Part shown: piece by piece, positions 48,511 to 56,137 of the stretch | How the letters are laid out: every line of letters starts with the position of its first letter | Numbering within the stretch: the stretch's first letter is position 1 | DNA from: DASTBU01 sp035711845 | GTDB lineage: Bacteria; Acidobacteriota; Vicinamibacteria; Vicinamibacterales; 2-12-FULL-66-21 | Length of the DNA: 57,625 nucleotides | Direction: 5' to 3' | Assembly (NCBI GenBank): GCA_035711845.1 | Contig: DASTBU010000130.1 | Coordinates: 1 to 57,625 of the forward strand | Notes under the pieces: generated by a model | The model's input: the letters and a program-made list of their open reading frames with translations, nothing else | Told to the model about the DNA's origin: nothing | Databases searched by the model: none | Position numbers and translations under genes: made by a program

Positions 48511-49578
48511 CTACCAGCGGATGCCAATCTCCGAATTGTCGCCGAGCATGAACCTGAAGGCGCTCGGCTTCATCGGTGTCCGATGGATCCGCACGTTCTT
48601 GCCGATCAGGCTGTCTTCGACGCGGTTTGACAGGTTGCAGATCGAGCTGCCCTCGAGCACGATGCTGTGCTCGATCTCCGACTCCCGAATCTCGACGTCG
48701 TTCATGATCGAGGTGAACGGCCCGACGTAGGCATGCACGATCCTGGCGCGCTTGCCGACGATCACCGGCCCCCTGATCACGGACGACTCGATCACCGCCC
48801 CCTCTTCGACGATCACTTTACCTTCGATCCGCGAGGCGTCGTCGATCGTCCCCTCGATCCGTCGCTCGATCGTATCCAGGATCAGCCGGTTCGCCTCGAG
48901 CATGTCCTCGAGCTTCCCCGTATCCTTCCACCACCCGTCCACGATGTGCGGCCTGACGTCGAGGCCGCGATCGATCAGATCCTGGATCGCATCCGTGATC
49001 TCGAGCTCGTTCCGAAAACTCGGCTTGATTCTCTTGACCGATTCGAACACCGCCGGCGAGAACATGTAGACGCCGACGAGAGCCAGGTCGCTCCTCGGTT
49101 CGGCCGGCTTTTCGATCAGCCGTACGACCCGCCCGTCGCTCAGTTCGGCCACGCCAAACATCTGCGGATCGGGCACGCGGGCCAGCAGGATCTGCGCCGC
49201 GGGGCGTTCGCGCCCGAATTCCTCCACCAGGCCGACGATGCCCCGGTTCAGCAGGTTGTCGCCAAGATACATGACGAACGGCTGATCGCCGATGAACGGC
49301 TCGCTGATGAGCACGGCATGGGCGAGGCCGCGCGGCGCATCCTGCTCGATGTACTGCACGCGCACCCCCCATGCCGACCCGTCCCCGACCGCCGCGCGGA
49401 TCTCCGCCTGGGTATCACCCACGACGATGCCGATGTCGCGGATGCCCGCGGCGGCCATGGCCTCGATGCCGTAGAACAGGATCGGTTTGTTGGCCACGGG
49501 CACGAGCTGCTTGGCGCTCGTGTAGGTGAGCGGCCGCAGACGCGTGCCGCGCCCGCCGCTCAGGATGAGGCCCTTCAT
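48511..49578 (-). CDS. rmlA: glucose-1-phosphate thymidylyltransferase, long form (RmlA)
   Basis: Makes dTDP-glucose from glucose-1-phosphate and dTTP. Encodes 355 residues, longer than the ~290-residue E. coli type. The nucleotidyltransferase domain starts MKGLILSGGRGTRLRPLTYTSAKQLVPVANKP. The C-terminal ~100 residues form a left-handed beta-helix (hexapeptide-like VIVEEGAVIESSVIRGPVIVG). This is the long RmlA group known from archaea, actinobacteria and antibiotic clusters. First gene of the sugar operon, 51 bases after lptD. Confidence 0.93.
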   Translation of the reverse strand: MKGLILSGGRGTRLRPLTYTSAKQLVPVANKPILFYGIEAMAAAGIRDIGIVVGDTQAEIRAAVGDGSAWGVRVQYIEQDAPRGLAHAVLISEPFIGDQPFVMYLGDNLLNRGIVGLVEEFGRERPAAQILLARVPDPQMFGVAELSDGRVVRLIEKPAEPRSDLALVGVYMFSPAVFESVKRIKPSFRNELEITDAIQDLIDRGLDVRPHIVDGWWKDTGKLEDMLEANRLILDTIERRIEGTIDDASRIEGKVIVEEGAVIESSVIRGPVIVGKRARIVHAYVGPFTSIMNDVEIRESEIEHSIVLEGSSICNLSNRVEDSLIGKNVRIHRTPMKPSAFRFMLGDNSEIGIRW

Positions 49579-49629
49579 GTGGCTTGCTTTCCGCCTCGTG
49601 TCTGCCCGGCGCGGCTGCGCGGTCGGCGA

Positions 49630-52017
49630 CTAGTGCCCCTGTCCGCCGAAAGCGCCCAGGACGTTCGAGAAACTGCCGATGCCTGCCAGGGTGAAAGAAA
49701 TGTTGAAGCGCCGGTCCTGCGGAATCGGGACCCCGGCGAAGCCTCCGTCGAAATTGAACGTCTGGTACTCCACCGCGAACCCGCAGCACTGAGCATTGTA
49801 ATACGCCAGATAGCGCTGCTGGAGGAAGCTGTCGCGCCGCAAGTCGTAGTTGAACGAGTAGGTGCCGCCGAGCCGGTTCCGAACCGAGCGCACCGAGGCC
49901 GACGCATTCAGATAATGATCGGCCCGCTCCTCATCGTCGAACCCCGGCAGATCGGGAATGTAGCGGCGCTGGCTCCACCCGGCGGAGAGCTGCAGTCTGT
50001 TGCCAGTGTGGCTGCCCGTGGCGGCAAACGTCCTGAAGGCGTTGACCGTGTGGTCCCACTCGGTCCTGAACTCTCCCTGGATTCGCTCGGTTGGCGAGGT
50101 CCGGATCTGGGCCGCGACCGGGGAGAACTTGGTGGGGGCTGTGTTGCTGAAGCTGCTTTGATAGTTGCGGTCGAACTGCGCGGCGTTCGCGTCGGTGTAG
50201 TAGGTCTGTCCGACCGTCACGCTGAGGATCTCGCGCGAGACGTTCTTCTTGGCATAGAGCCTGTTGCTCAGGCCATAGGTCATGCGGGTGACGTTGCCGA
50301 CCACGTAATCGGTGCCATCGAGCTTGACGATCCGATCGAAGGCGTCGATCGCCGAGATCCGCTGCACGACGAGGGCCGGCTCCACGACGTGCTTGAACTT
50401 CTCGGCGTAGCCACCGCCCGGCCTGTTGAAGATGCGGTTGAAGACCGGGCCCGTGACGCGTGCCGTCAGATCGAAGTACTGGCGGCCGATTCCCTCCTCG
50501 ATCTGCATCCTGGACGGCTCGTCGATGCTCTCGGTCCAGTACGTGCCGCGCCAGGACAGGCTGGAGTTGACCGAGAGGAACGGCCAGCGCGTGAAAGGGA
50601 TCCGGAGCGTCGGGCTCACGTCCAGCCGGGTCAACCCCTGATCACTCAGCGTCTCGTCGTCGAGCTCGGTCCTGCGCAGGAACGTGACGTACTCGCCCCC
50701 CATGCCGAAGTAGAATGGCGACCGTCCGATGGCGCGCTCCCCGCGGGTGACTACAACGCGCGGCAGCCCGCCGTTGGTCGTAATCGTCCCGTCGGGGTAG
50801 AACAGGTCCGCGCGTTCCAGTGTTGCGCTGATGACGTTCCCGGACCAGTTGCCGGTGACGTTCCCGCCGAACCTGCGGTTCCGGTTCGTGGCGCGATCCA
50901 CGTTCTGGTGATAGCGCTGCTGGGTGACGATGTCGGAGAAGTAGTCCGCGTTGGCGCGGGCGCGGAAGCCGCCGCCGAGCGCCTGGTTGACGCCGCCGCG
51001 GACCTGGTAGCTGCGCTTGGCCGGTTGCGTGACTTCTGCGCCCCCACTGTCGGTGAAGGTGGTCTCGCGTTCGTTGATGAAGTAGATCTCGCTGTTGCCT
51101 CGCGACCCGCCCCCGAGCTCGTAGCGATACTCGGTTCCATACCCGAACCCGGTCTTCGAGAACCAGTCGTGGTAGAACGTCGCGTCATGGCTGCGGCCGA
51201 TCGCCCAGAAGAACGCGTTTCTCAGCGTCTGTCCCTGCACCGTGGACGTGCCGTAGGTCGGCAGGATGAAGCCGGTGGCGCGGTCGTCCTCCTGAATCGG
51301 ATAGTAGAAGATCGGCAGGTACAGGATCGGCACACCCTTCACCCGGAACACCGAGTTGGTCATGAGCGCGTAGTCGTCCAGCGTGAGGGTGAGCGTACCC
51401 GACGACACTTCCCACCGGGGTGTTGGCTGCACGCAGGTCGTGAAGCCGCCAGATTTGATGCGGTATTTCCTCGGCCCGATCTTCTGGACCTCGCGGCCCC
51501 AGAACATCGCATCGGGCTCCTGCGTGCCGAAGAGGCTGCGGTCGGCCTGCTCGCCAAGCGAGGCGATGCCGTAGGCATCGTAGAACGTCCCGGTGCGCTT
51601 CCTCGTATCGAACTCCATGCGCTGGGCGGAGATCCGGTTGCCACCCGAGACGAACAGCACGTTGCCGCGCGCGCTGACCTGTCCGGTGGATGGAACGATC
51701 TCGGCGTGATCGGCGAAGAACTGCATCTGATCGCAGTCCACGCGGACCGAACCGATCAGGAACGACACTTCTTCGCGCGTTCCTTCCGCGGTCTGGACGG
51801 GCTTCCTGTCGAACGTGGCGCTTTCGGCCCTGCTGACCTTGCAGCCGGAGATGTCGCTCTGCGCCGCAGCCGGCGTCGCCGCCTGTGGCGGTGGCAGGGG
51901 CTGCACCGGCGAGATCGGCGGGGGCAAGGTCGGCACCGGCGGGATCTGCTGCGCGAAGACCTGAGAACTGAAAACGGCGAGCGCAGCGAGGGCTGCGACG
52001 ATGTACGTGTGGTGCAT
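49630..52017 (-). CDS. lptD: LPS-assembly protein LptD
   Basis: Outer-membrane translocon that inserts lipopolysaccharide. 795 residues from ATG 52017, where a signal peptide begins (MHHTYIVAALAALAVFSSQVFAQ); the frame runs upstream to 52104 but would overlap folC. A Pro-rich stretch precedes the OstA/LptA-like N-domain (about 75-200: ADHAEIVPSTGQVSARGNVLFVS). KGVPILYLPIFYYPIQEDDRATGFILPTYG marks the start of the beta-barrel, which fills the rest and ends with an aromatic-rich strand. It implies a diderm cell with LPS. Confidence 0.9.
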   Translation of the reverse strand: MHHTYIVAALAALAVFSSQVFAQQIPPVPTLPPPISPVQPLPPPQAATPAAAQSDISGCKVSRAESATFDRKPVQTAEGTREEVSFLIGSVRVDCDQMQFFADHAEIVPSTGQVSARGNVLFVSGGNRISAQRMEFDTRKRTGTFYDAYGIASLGEQADRSLFGTQEPDAMFWGREVQKIGPRKYRIKSGGFTTCVQPTPRWEVSSGTLTLTLDDYALMTNSVFRVKGVPILYLPIFYYPIQEDDRATGFILPTYGTSTVQGQTLRNAFFWAIGRSHDATFYHDWFSKTGFGYGTEYRYELGGGSRGNSEIYFINERETTFTDSGGAEVTQPAKRSYQVRGGVNQALGGGFRARANADYFSDIVTQQRYHQNVDRATNRNRRFGGNVTGNWSGNVISATLERADLFYPDGTITTNGGLPRVVVTRGERAIGRSPFYFGMGGEYVTFLRRTELDDETLSDQGLTRLDVSPTLRIPFTRWPFLSVNSSLSWRGTYWTESIDEPSRMQIEEGIGRQYFDLTARVTGPVFNRIFNRPGGGYAEKFKHVVEPALVVQRISAIDAFDRIVKLDGTDYVVGNVTRMTYGLSNRLYAKKNVSREILSVTVGQTYYTDANAAQFDRNYQSSFSNTAPTKFSPVAAQIRTSPTERIQGEFRTEWDHTVNAFRTFAATGSHTGNRLQLSAGWSQRRYIPDLPGFDDEERADHYLNASASVRSVRNRLGGTYSFNYDLRRDSFLQQRYLAYYNAQCCGFAVEYQTFNFDGGFAGVPIPQDRRFNISFTLAGIGSFSNVLGAFGGQGH

Positions 52018-52075
52018 CAGTGGGAGCCACGCGGGACAGCCGACGCAGGTTTCGCTGTCCCCGTAGTTCGTTGAA

Positions 52076-53356
52076 TCAGCGAAGAATATCACGCAGCGGC
52101 CCAATCAGAAAGATCGAACCGGCGGCCACGACGCTCCGCTCGAGCTCGCAGGCGCGCGCGAGCGCGACGCGCGGTTCAGGGATCGTCTCCACCCGTACGG
52201 TCGAGCCGGCCAGCTCCACGGAGATCTCGCCAAGCTCGGTGGAGCGCATCGCCCGCGGGCTCTGCGCGGTCGTGCAGATCACGACGGCACACAACGGGAG
52301 CAGCTCCTTCAGCATCCCGGACACGTCCTTGTCGCGCATCGCGCCGAACACGAGCGTCACGTCCGACCAGCGCGCTTCCCGAAGATAATCGGCGAGCGCG
52401 CGGGCACCGGCGGGATTGTGCGCGGCATCGAGCAGCACGTCGCAGTTGCGCCAGCGCAACCGTTCGAGCCGGGCAGGCCATCGTGCCGCGCTCAGCCCCG
52501 TCACGACCGCCTCATCCTCGATCTCCAAGCCCACTCGAGAGAGCTGGTCGAGCAGGGCAACCGCAACGGCGGCATTGCTCGCCTGGTGGCGGCCCGTGAG
52601 CGCGAGCCGAACGTTCCTCAGTCGCCGGCTCGTGGTTGCGATCGAGACGAAGGTCAGCCCGTCGCGCAACGCGGCCTCCACGCTCACGTCCCGGCCGATC
52701 CGGATGAGCGGGGCGCCATGCTCCTGACATGTTTCGGCAACGACCGCATCCGCCTCCTGTGGAAGCGGTCCGACCACGACGGGAACGCCGGGTTTGACGA
52801 TCCCCGACTTCTCGCGCGCGATGGCGGCGATGGTGGAGCCGAGCTGCGCCTGATGATCGACGTCGATTGACGTGATCGCCGCCGCAACCGGTGTCACCAC
52901 GTTGGTCGCGTCCAGACGGCCGCCGAGGCCGACTTCGAGGACGGCGATGTCCACGCCGGCCCGCCTGAACAGCTCGAAGGCGGTGGCGGTGGTGCACTCG
53001 AAGAAGGTAGGAGGCCCCTCGAGCTCGCCGCGATCGAGCAGGGTCTGCACGGCGCGCTGTACCTGACCGGCGGCGGCTCGCAGGTCCGCCGTGTCCACCT
53101 CCGTTTCGTCGATGACGAACCGCTCCTCGAGACGCAGGAGGTGAGGAGATGTGTAGCGGCCGACCCTTCGGCCCGAGGCGTACAACGCCGCGCTGACCAT
53201 CGCCGTCACCGAGCCCTTGCCGTTGGTGCCGGCCACGAGTACCGAGCGGAACGCGAGTTCGGGGTGATCGAGGGCGGAGCACAGCCGCCTCATGTTCTCG
53301 AGACCGAACTTCATCCCGAGCACTTCGAGGCTGAGCAGGAACTCGATCGGGTCCAC
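52076..53356 (-). CDS. folC: dihydrofolate synthase/folylpolyglutamate synthase
   Basis: Adds glutamate to dihydropteroate and folates. The 426-residue Mur-ligase-like protein has P-loop VAGTNGKGSVTAMV (about 41-54), YTSPHL, FFECTTATAFELF, LEVGLGGRLDATNVV and DAAHNPAG in the C-terminal domain. Length is normal. accD lies 16 bases upstream on the same strand (accD-folC pairing is common) and lptD follows. Confidence 0.95.
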   Translation of the reverse strand: MDPIEFLLSLEVLGMKFGLENMRRLCSALDHPELAFRSVLVAGTNGKGSVTAMVSAALYASGRRVGRYTSPHLLRLEERFVIDETEVDTADLRAAAGQVQRAVQTLLDRGELEGPPTFFECTTATAFELFRRAGVDIAVLEVGLGGRLDATNVVTPVAAAITSIDVDHQAQLGSTIAAIAREKSGIVKPGVPVVVGPLPQEADAVVAETCQEHGAPLIRIGRDVSVEAALRDGLTFVSIATTSRRLRNVRLALTGRHQASNAAVAVALLDQLSRVGLEIEDEAVVTGLSAARWPARLERLRWRNCDVLLDAAHNPAGARALADYLREARWSDVTLVFGAMRDKDVSGMLKELLPLCAVVICTTAQSPRAMRSTELGEISVELAGSTVRVETIPEPRVALARACELERSVVAAGSIFLIGPLRDILR

Positions 53357-53372
53357 GGCCTTGCGGACCCTG

Positions 53373-54272
53373 TTACTGGCCGATCGCCTCGGGCACCGAT
53401 ACCGCGTCGGCGAGAGCCGGGGTCTCGTGTCGTCGGGCGAGCGCGAAGCGCAGGAAGCGGACGATCACGTCCTTCATCTCGCGGCGGTCGACGATCATGT
53501 CGAGCATGCCGTGCTCGAGCAGGAACTCGCTGCGCTGAAAGCCGTCGGGCAGTTTCTGGCGGATGGTCTGCTCGATCACGCGCGGTCCGGCAAACCCGAT
53601 CAGGGCTTTGGGTTCGGCGATGTTGACGTCACCCAGCATGGCGAAGCTCGCGGTGACGCCGCCGGTTGTGGGGTCGGTCAGCACCGAGACGTAGGGTAGC
53701 CTCGCGCGGTCGAGCCTTGCGAGCGCGCCGCTGATCTTGGCCATCTGCATCAAGGACAGCGCGCCCTCCATCATGCGGGCGCCGCCCGAACAGGACACGA
53801 TGACCACCGGCAGGTTCCCCGCGAGGGCCCGCTCGATGGCGCGCGTGATTTTCTCTCCCACCACGACACCCATGCTGCCGCCGATGAACCCGTACTCCAT
53901 GGCCGCCACGACGGCATCCATGCCGCCAATCCGGCCGGAGGCCGTGATCACGGCGTCGTTGAACCCGGTCCCCTCGATGCTCGACTCGAGACGCTGGCGA
54001 TAGGGCTTCGTGTCCGTGAATGCGAGAGGGTCCGTGGAGCGCAGGCCGCCGTCGTGCTCCTGCCAGTCGCCATCGAACAGCATGCGCAGGCGCTCGGTCG
54101 CCGACAGCCTGAAGTGGTGGGCGCACTTGGTGCAGACGCTGAGGCTGCCGGCCAGGTCCTTGTTGTAGATGATCTGCGCGCAGGACGGGCATTTCACCCA
54201 GAGCCCTTCGGGCACACGGCTCTGCTTGTCGGGCGGCTCGATCGGCTTGCGCTGCTTCTTGAACCAGGCCAT
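53373..54272 (-). CDS. accD: acetyl-CoA carboxylase carboxyltransferase subunit beta
   Basis: First committed step of fatty-acid synthesis, with AccA. The 299-residue protein has an N-terminal zinc finger C28-x2-C31-x15-C47-x2-C50 (KCPSCAQIIYNKDL...CTKCAHHF). The crotonase-like core has GGMDAVVAAMEYGFIGGSMG, CSGGARMMEGALSLMQMAKI, LTDPTTGGVTASFAMLGD and AGPRVIEQTIRQKLPDGFQRSEFLLEHGMLD. accA is not in the window. Confidence 0.96.
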   Translation of the reverse strand: MAWFKKQRKPIEPPDKQSRVPEGLWVKCPSCAQIIYNKDLAGSLSVCTKCAHHFRLSATERLRMLFDGDWQEHDGGLRSTDPLAFTDTKPYRQRLESSIEGTGFNDAVITASGRIGGMDAVVAAMEYGFIGGSMGVVVGEKITRAIERALAGNLPVVIVSCSGGARMMEGALSLMQMAKISGALARLDRARLPYVSVLTDPTTGGVTASFAMLGDVNIAEPKALIGFAGPRVIEQTIRQKLPDGFQRSEFLLEHGMLDMIVDRREMKDVIVRFLRFALARRHETPALADAVSVPEAIGQ

Positions 54273-54314
54273 CTACAAAGGGGAATGTAACACACAGTCG
54301 ACGGCGGACTGGCG

Positions 54315-54971
54315 TCATGTGCGCGGCACGTAGTAGCGGGTGCCCTTGCCCATGAAGCGGATCTGTCGTTCCAGGTCGGCCAGCGCCTCCTCGCCCCAGG
54401 AGAGGTCCAGCTGCGAGGTCTCGACGACGAGGAGCGGTGTCGCGGTGTAGTGAAAGAAGAAGTGCGTGTAGGCCTCGTTGACCTCCCGGATATACCCCTC
54501 GTCGGGCACGGGCACATCGGGATCCGCGCGGGCGCGCTCGCGGAGGCGCTTGCGCAGGACCTCGGTCGGCGTCTGCAGATAGATGACGAGGTCGGGCGAG
54601 GGCAGATCCGGCGTGAGCAGCTCGTACAGGCGCTGGTAGATGAACAGCTCGTTGTCGTCGAGATTCAGATACGCATAGATCTTGTCGCGCTCGAACAGGT
54701 AATCGCAGATCGTGAGCTGGCTGAAGAGATCCGATTGGCGCAGCGAGGCCTGCTGCCGGTGGCGCGCGAGCGTGAAGAAGAGCTGCGCCTGGAAGGCGGC
54801 GCCCTGCCGGCCGGCGTAAAAGTCCCCGATGAACGGGTTGTCGGCCTCGTCGAGCACGACAGTGGCGTCGAGCCGCGCGCCGAGTTGATCGGCGAGGTGC
54901 GATTTGCCGACACCGGCGGGACCTTCAATCGCAATGTAGCGGAAGTCCAAACTGGTGCGAAGTATAGTCAA
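54315..54971 (-). CDS. deoxynucleoside kinase
   Basis: Phosphorylates deoxynucleosides for salvage. The 218-residue protein has P-loop EGPAGVGKS (16-24), the acidic DEADNPF region, the FERDKIYAYLNL helix with the ERD-type catalytic motif, DLVIYLQTPTEVLRKRLRERAR (lid and arginines) and a C-terminal segment with VVETSQLD. It belongs to the dCK/dGK-like family seen in several Gram-negative phyla, often next to folate genes. Base specificity cannot be read. It is the first gene of the minus-strand run and is divergent from the enolase gene 32 bases away. Confidence 0.9.
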   Translation of the reverse strand: MTILRTSLDFRYIAIEGPAGVGKSHLADQLGARLDATVVLDEADNPFIGDFYAGRQGAAFQAQLFFTLARHRQQASLRQSDLFSQLTICDYLFERDKIYAYLNLDDNELFIYQRLYELLTPDLPSPDLVIYLQTPTEVLRKRLRERARADPDVPVPDEGYIREVNEAYTHFFFHYTATPLLVVETSQLDLSWGEEALADLERQIRFMGKGTRYYVPRT

Positions 54972-55003
54972 TCGCCTTCGCCGATTGCGATAGCATTATC
55001 GGC

Positions 55004-56113
55004 GTGCGAATCGAGCGAATGGAGCTGCGGCTCCTGCGACTGCCCCTCGTGCGCTTCTTCGAGACCAGCTTCGGGCGCGTCCACGACCGCGCGTTCGTGC
55101 TCGTGACGCTGGAGCAGGAGGGCGCGCTGGGGTACGGGGAGTGCGTGGCCGACGGCGATCCGTTCTACAGCGCCGAGACGAACCTGACCGCGTGGCACAT
55201 CATCCGCGACTTCGTCGCGCCGATGGTGCTCGGCCGGCCGTTCGATCATCCACGCGAGATCTACGACGCGCTTCGGGCCATTCGCGGGCACAACATGGCG
55301 AAGGCGGCCGTCGAAATGGCCGCCTGGGATCTGTTCGCCCGGCAGCAGAACCAGCCGCTCTGTCGCGTGCTCGGCGGCGCCCGCACGGAAATCGAGTCCG
55401 GTGTGTCGATCGGAATTCAGGACACCCTGGAGGAGCTCGCCGAGCGCGTGAGCGTGGAGCTCTCGGCCGGCTACCGCCGTGTGAAGATCAAGATCAAGCC
55501 CGGGTGGGACGTGCGCGTCGTCGAGTTCCTCCGCGAGCGATTCGGCCCTATTCTGCTGATGGTCGACGCCAACGCCGCCTACACGCTGGCGGATGCCGAT
55601 CATCTGGCGGCGCTCGACGGTCACGATCTGATGATGATCGAGCAGCCGCTCGACTACGACGATATCCGCGACCACGCACGGCTCCAGCGGCGGCTCCGCA
55701 CGGCCATCTGCCTGGACGAGTCGATCCATTCGATCCGCACCGCCGAGGAGGCGATCGAGCAGGGCGCCTGCCGGATCATCAACATCAAGCCGGGACGGAT
55801 CGGCGGGCACGCGCAATCCGTGCGCCTCCACGATCTCACCGCCGCTCACGGCATCCCGGTCTGGCACGGCGGCATGCTCGAGAGCGGCATCGGACGGGCG
55901 CACAACATCCACCTGTCGACGCTGCCCAACTTCTCGCTGCCAGGCGACGTTTCTGCCAGCCGCCGCTACTACGCACCGGACCTGATCGACCCGGAGATCG
56001 TCGTGCGGCCCGACGGGACGATCGCCGTGCCGACTGGGCCTGGCGTCGGTGTGCACATCGTGGCCGACCGCGTGGCGGCCGCCACGGAAGACCGCATGGA
56101 GCTGCGGGCCTGA
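55004..56113 (+). CDS. menC: o-succinylbenzoate synthase/N-acylamino acid racemase (enolase superfamily)
   Basis: 369 residues from GTG 55004. The muconate-lactonising subgroup has a capping domain (1-125), catalytic lysines in VKIKIKPGWD, metal ligands in VDANAAYT, EQPLDYDD and CLDESIHS, and HGGMLESGIGRAHN near the end. These match the MenC class that also racemises N-acylamino acids. No menaquinone gene is adjacent, so assignment to menaquinone synthesis is by similarity only. The divergent spacer to the kinase gene has CATTAT (54994-54999) as a poor -10. Confidence 0.88.
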   Translation: MRIERMELRLLRLPLVRFFETSFGRVHDRAFVLVTLEQEGALGYGECVADGDPFYSAETNLTAWHIIRDFVAPMVLGRPFDHPREIYDALRAIRGHNMAKAAVEMAAWDLFARQQNQPLCRVLGGARTEIESGVSIGIQDTLEELAERVSVELSAGYRRVKIKIKPGWDVRVVEFLRERFGPILLMVDANAAYTLADADHLAALDGHDLMMIEQPLDYDDIRDHARLQRRLRTAICLDESIHSIRTAEEAIEQGACRIINIKPGRIGGHAQSVRLHDLTAAHGIPVWHGGMLESGIGRAHNIHLSTLPNFSLPGDVSASRRYYAPDLIDPEIVVRPDGTIAVPTGPGVGVHIVADRVAAATEDRMELRA

Positions 56114-56137
56114 TACGCCCGCGTGGTGACACTGCTG

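Noticed and set aside
48667..52074. 1135-residue ORF on the plus strand
   Set aside because: Antisense to lptD and rmlA; composition is Arg/Asp/Leu-rich, typical of an antisense frame in GC-rich DNA, with no motif.
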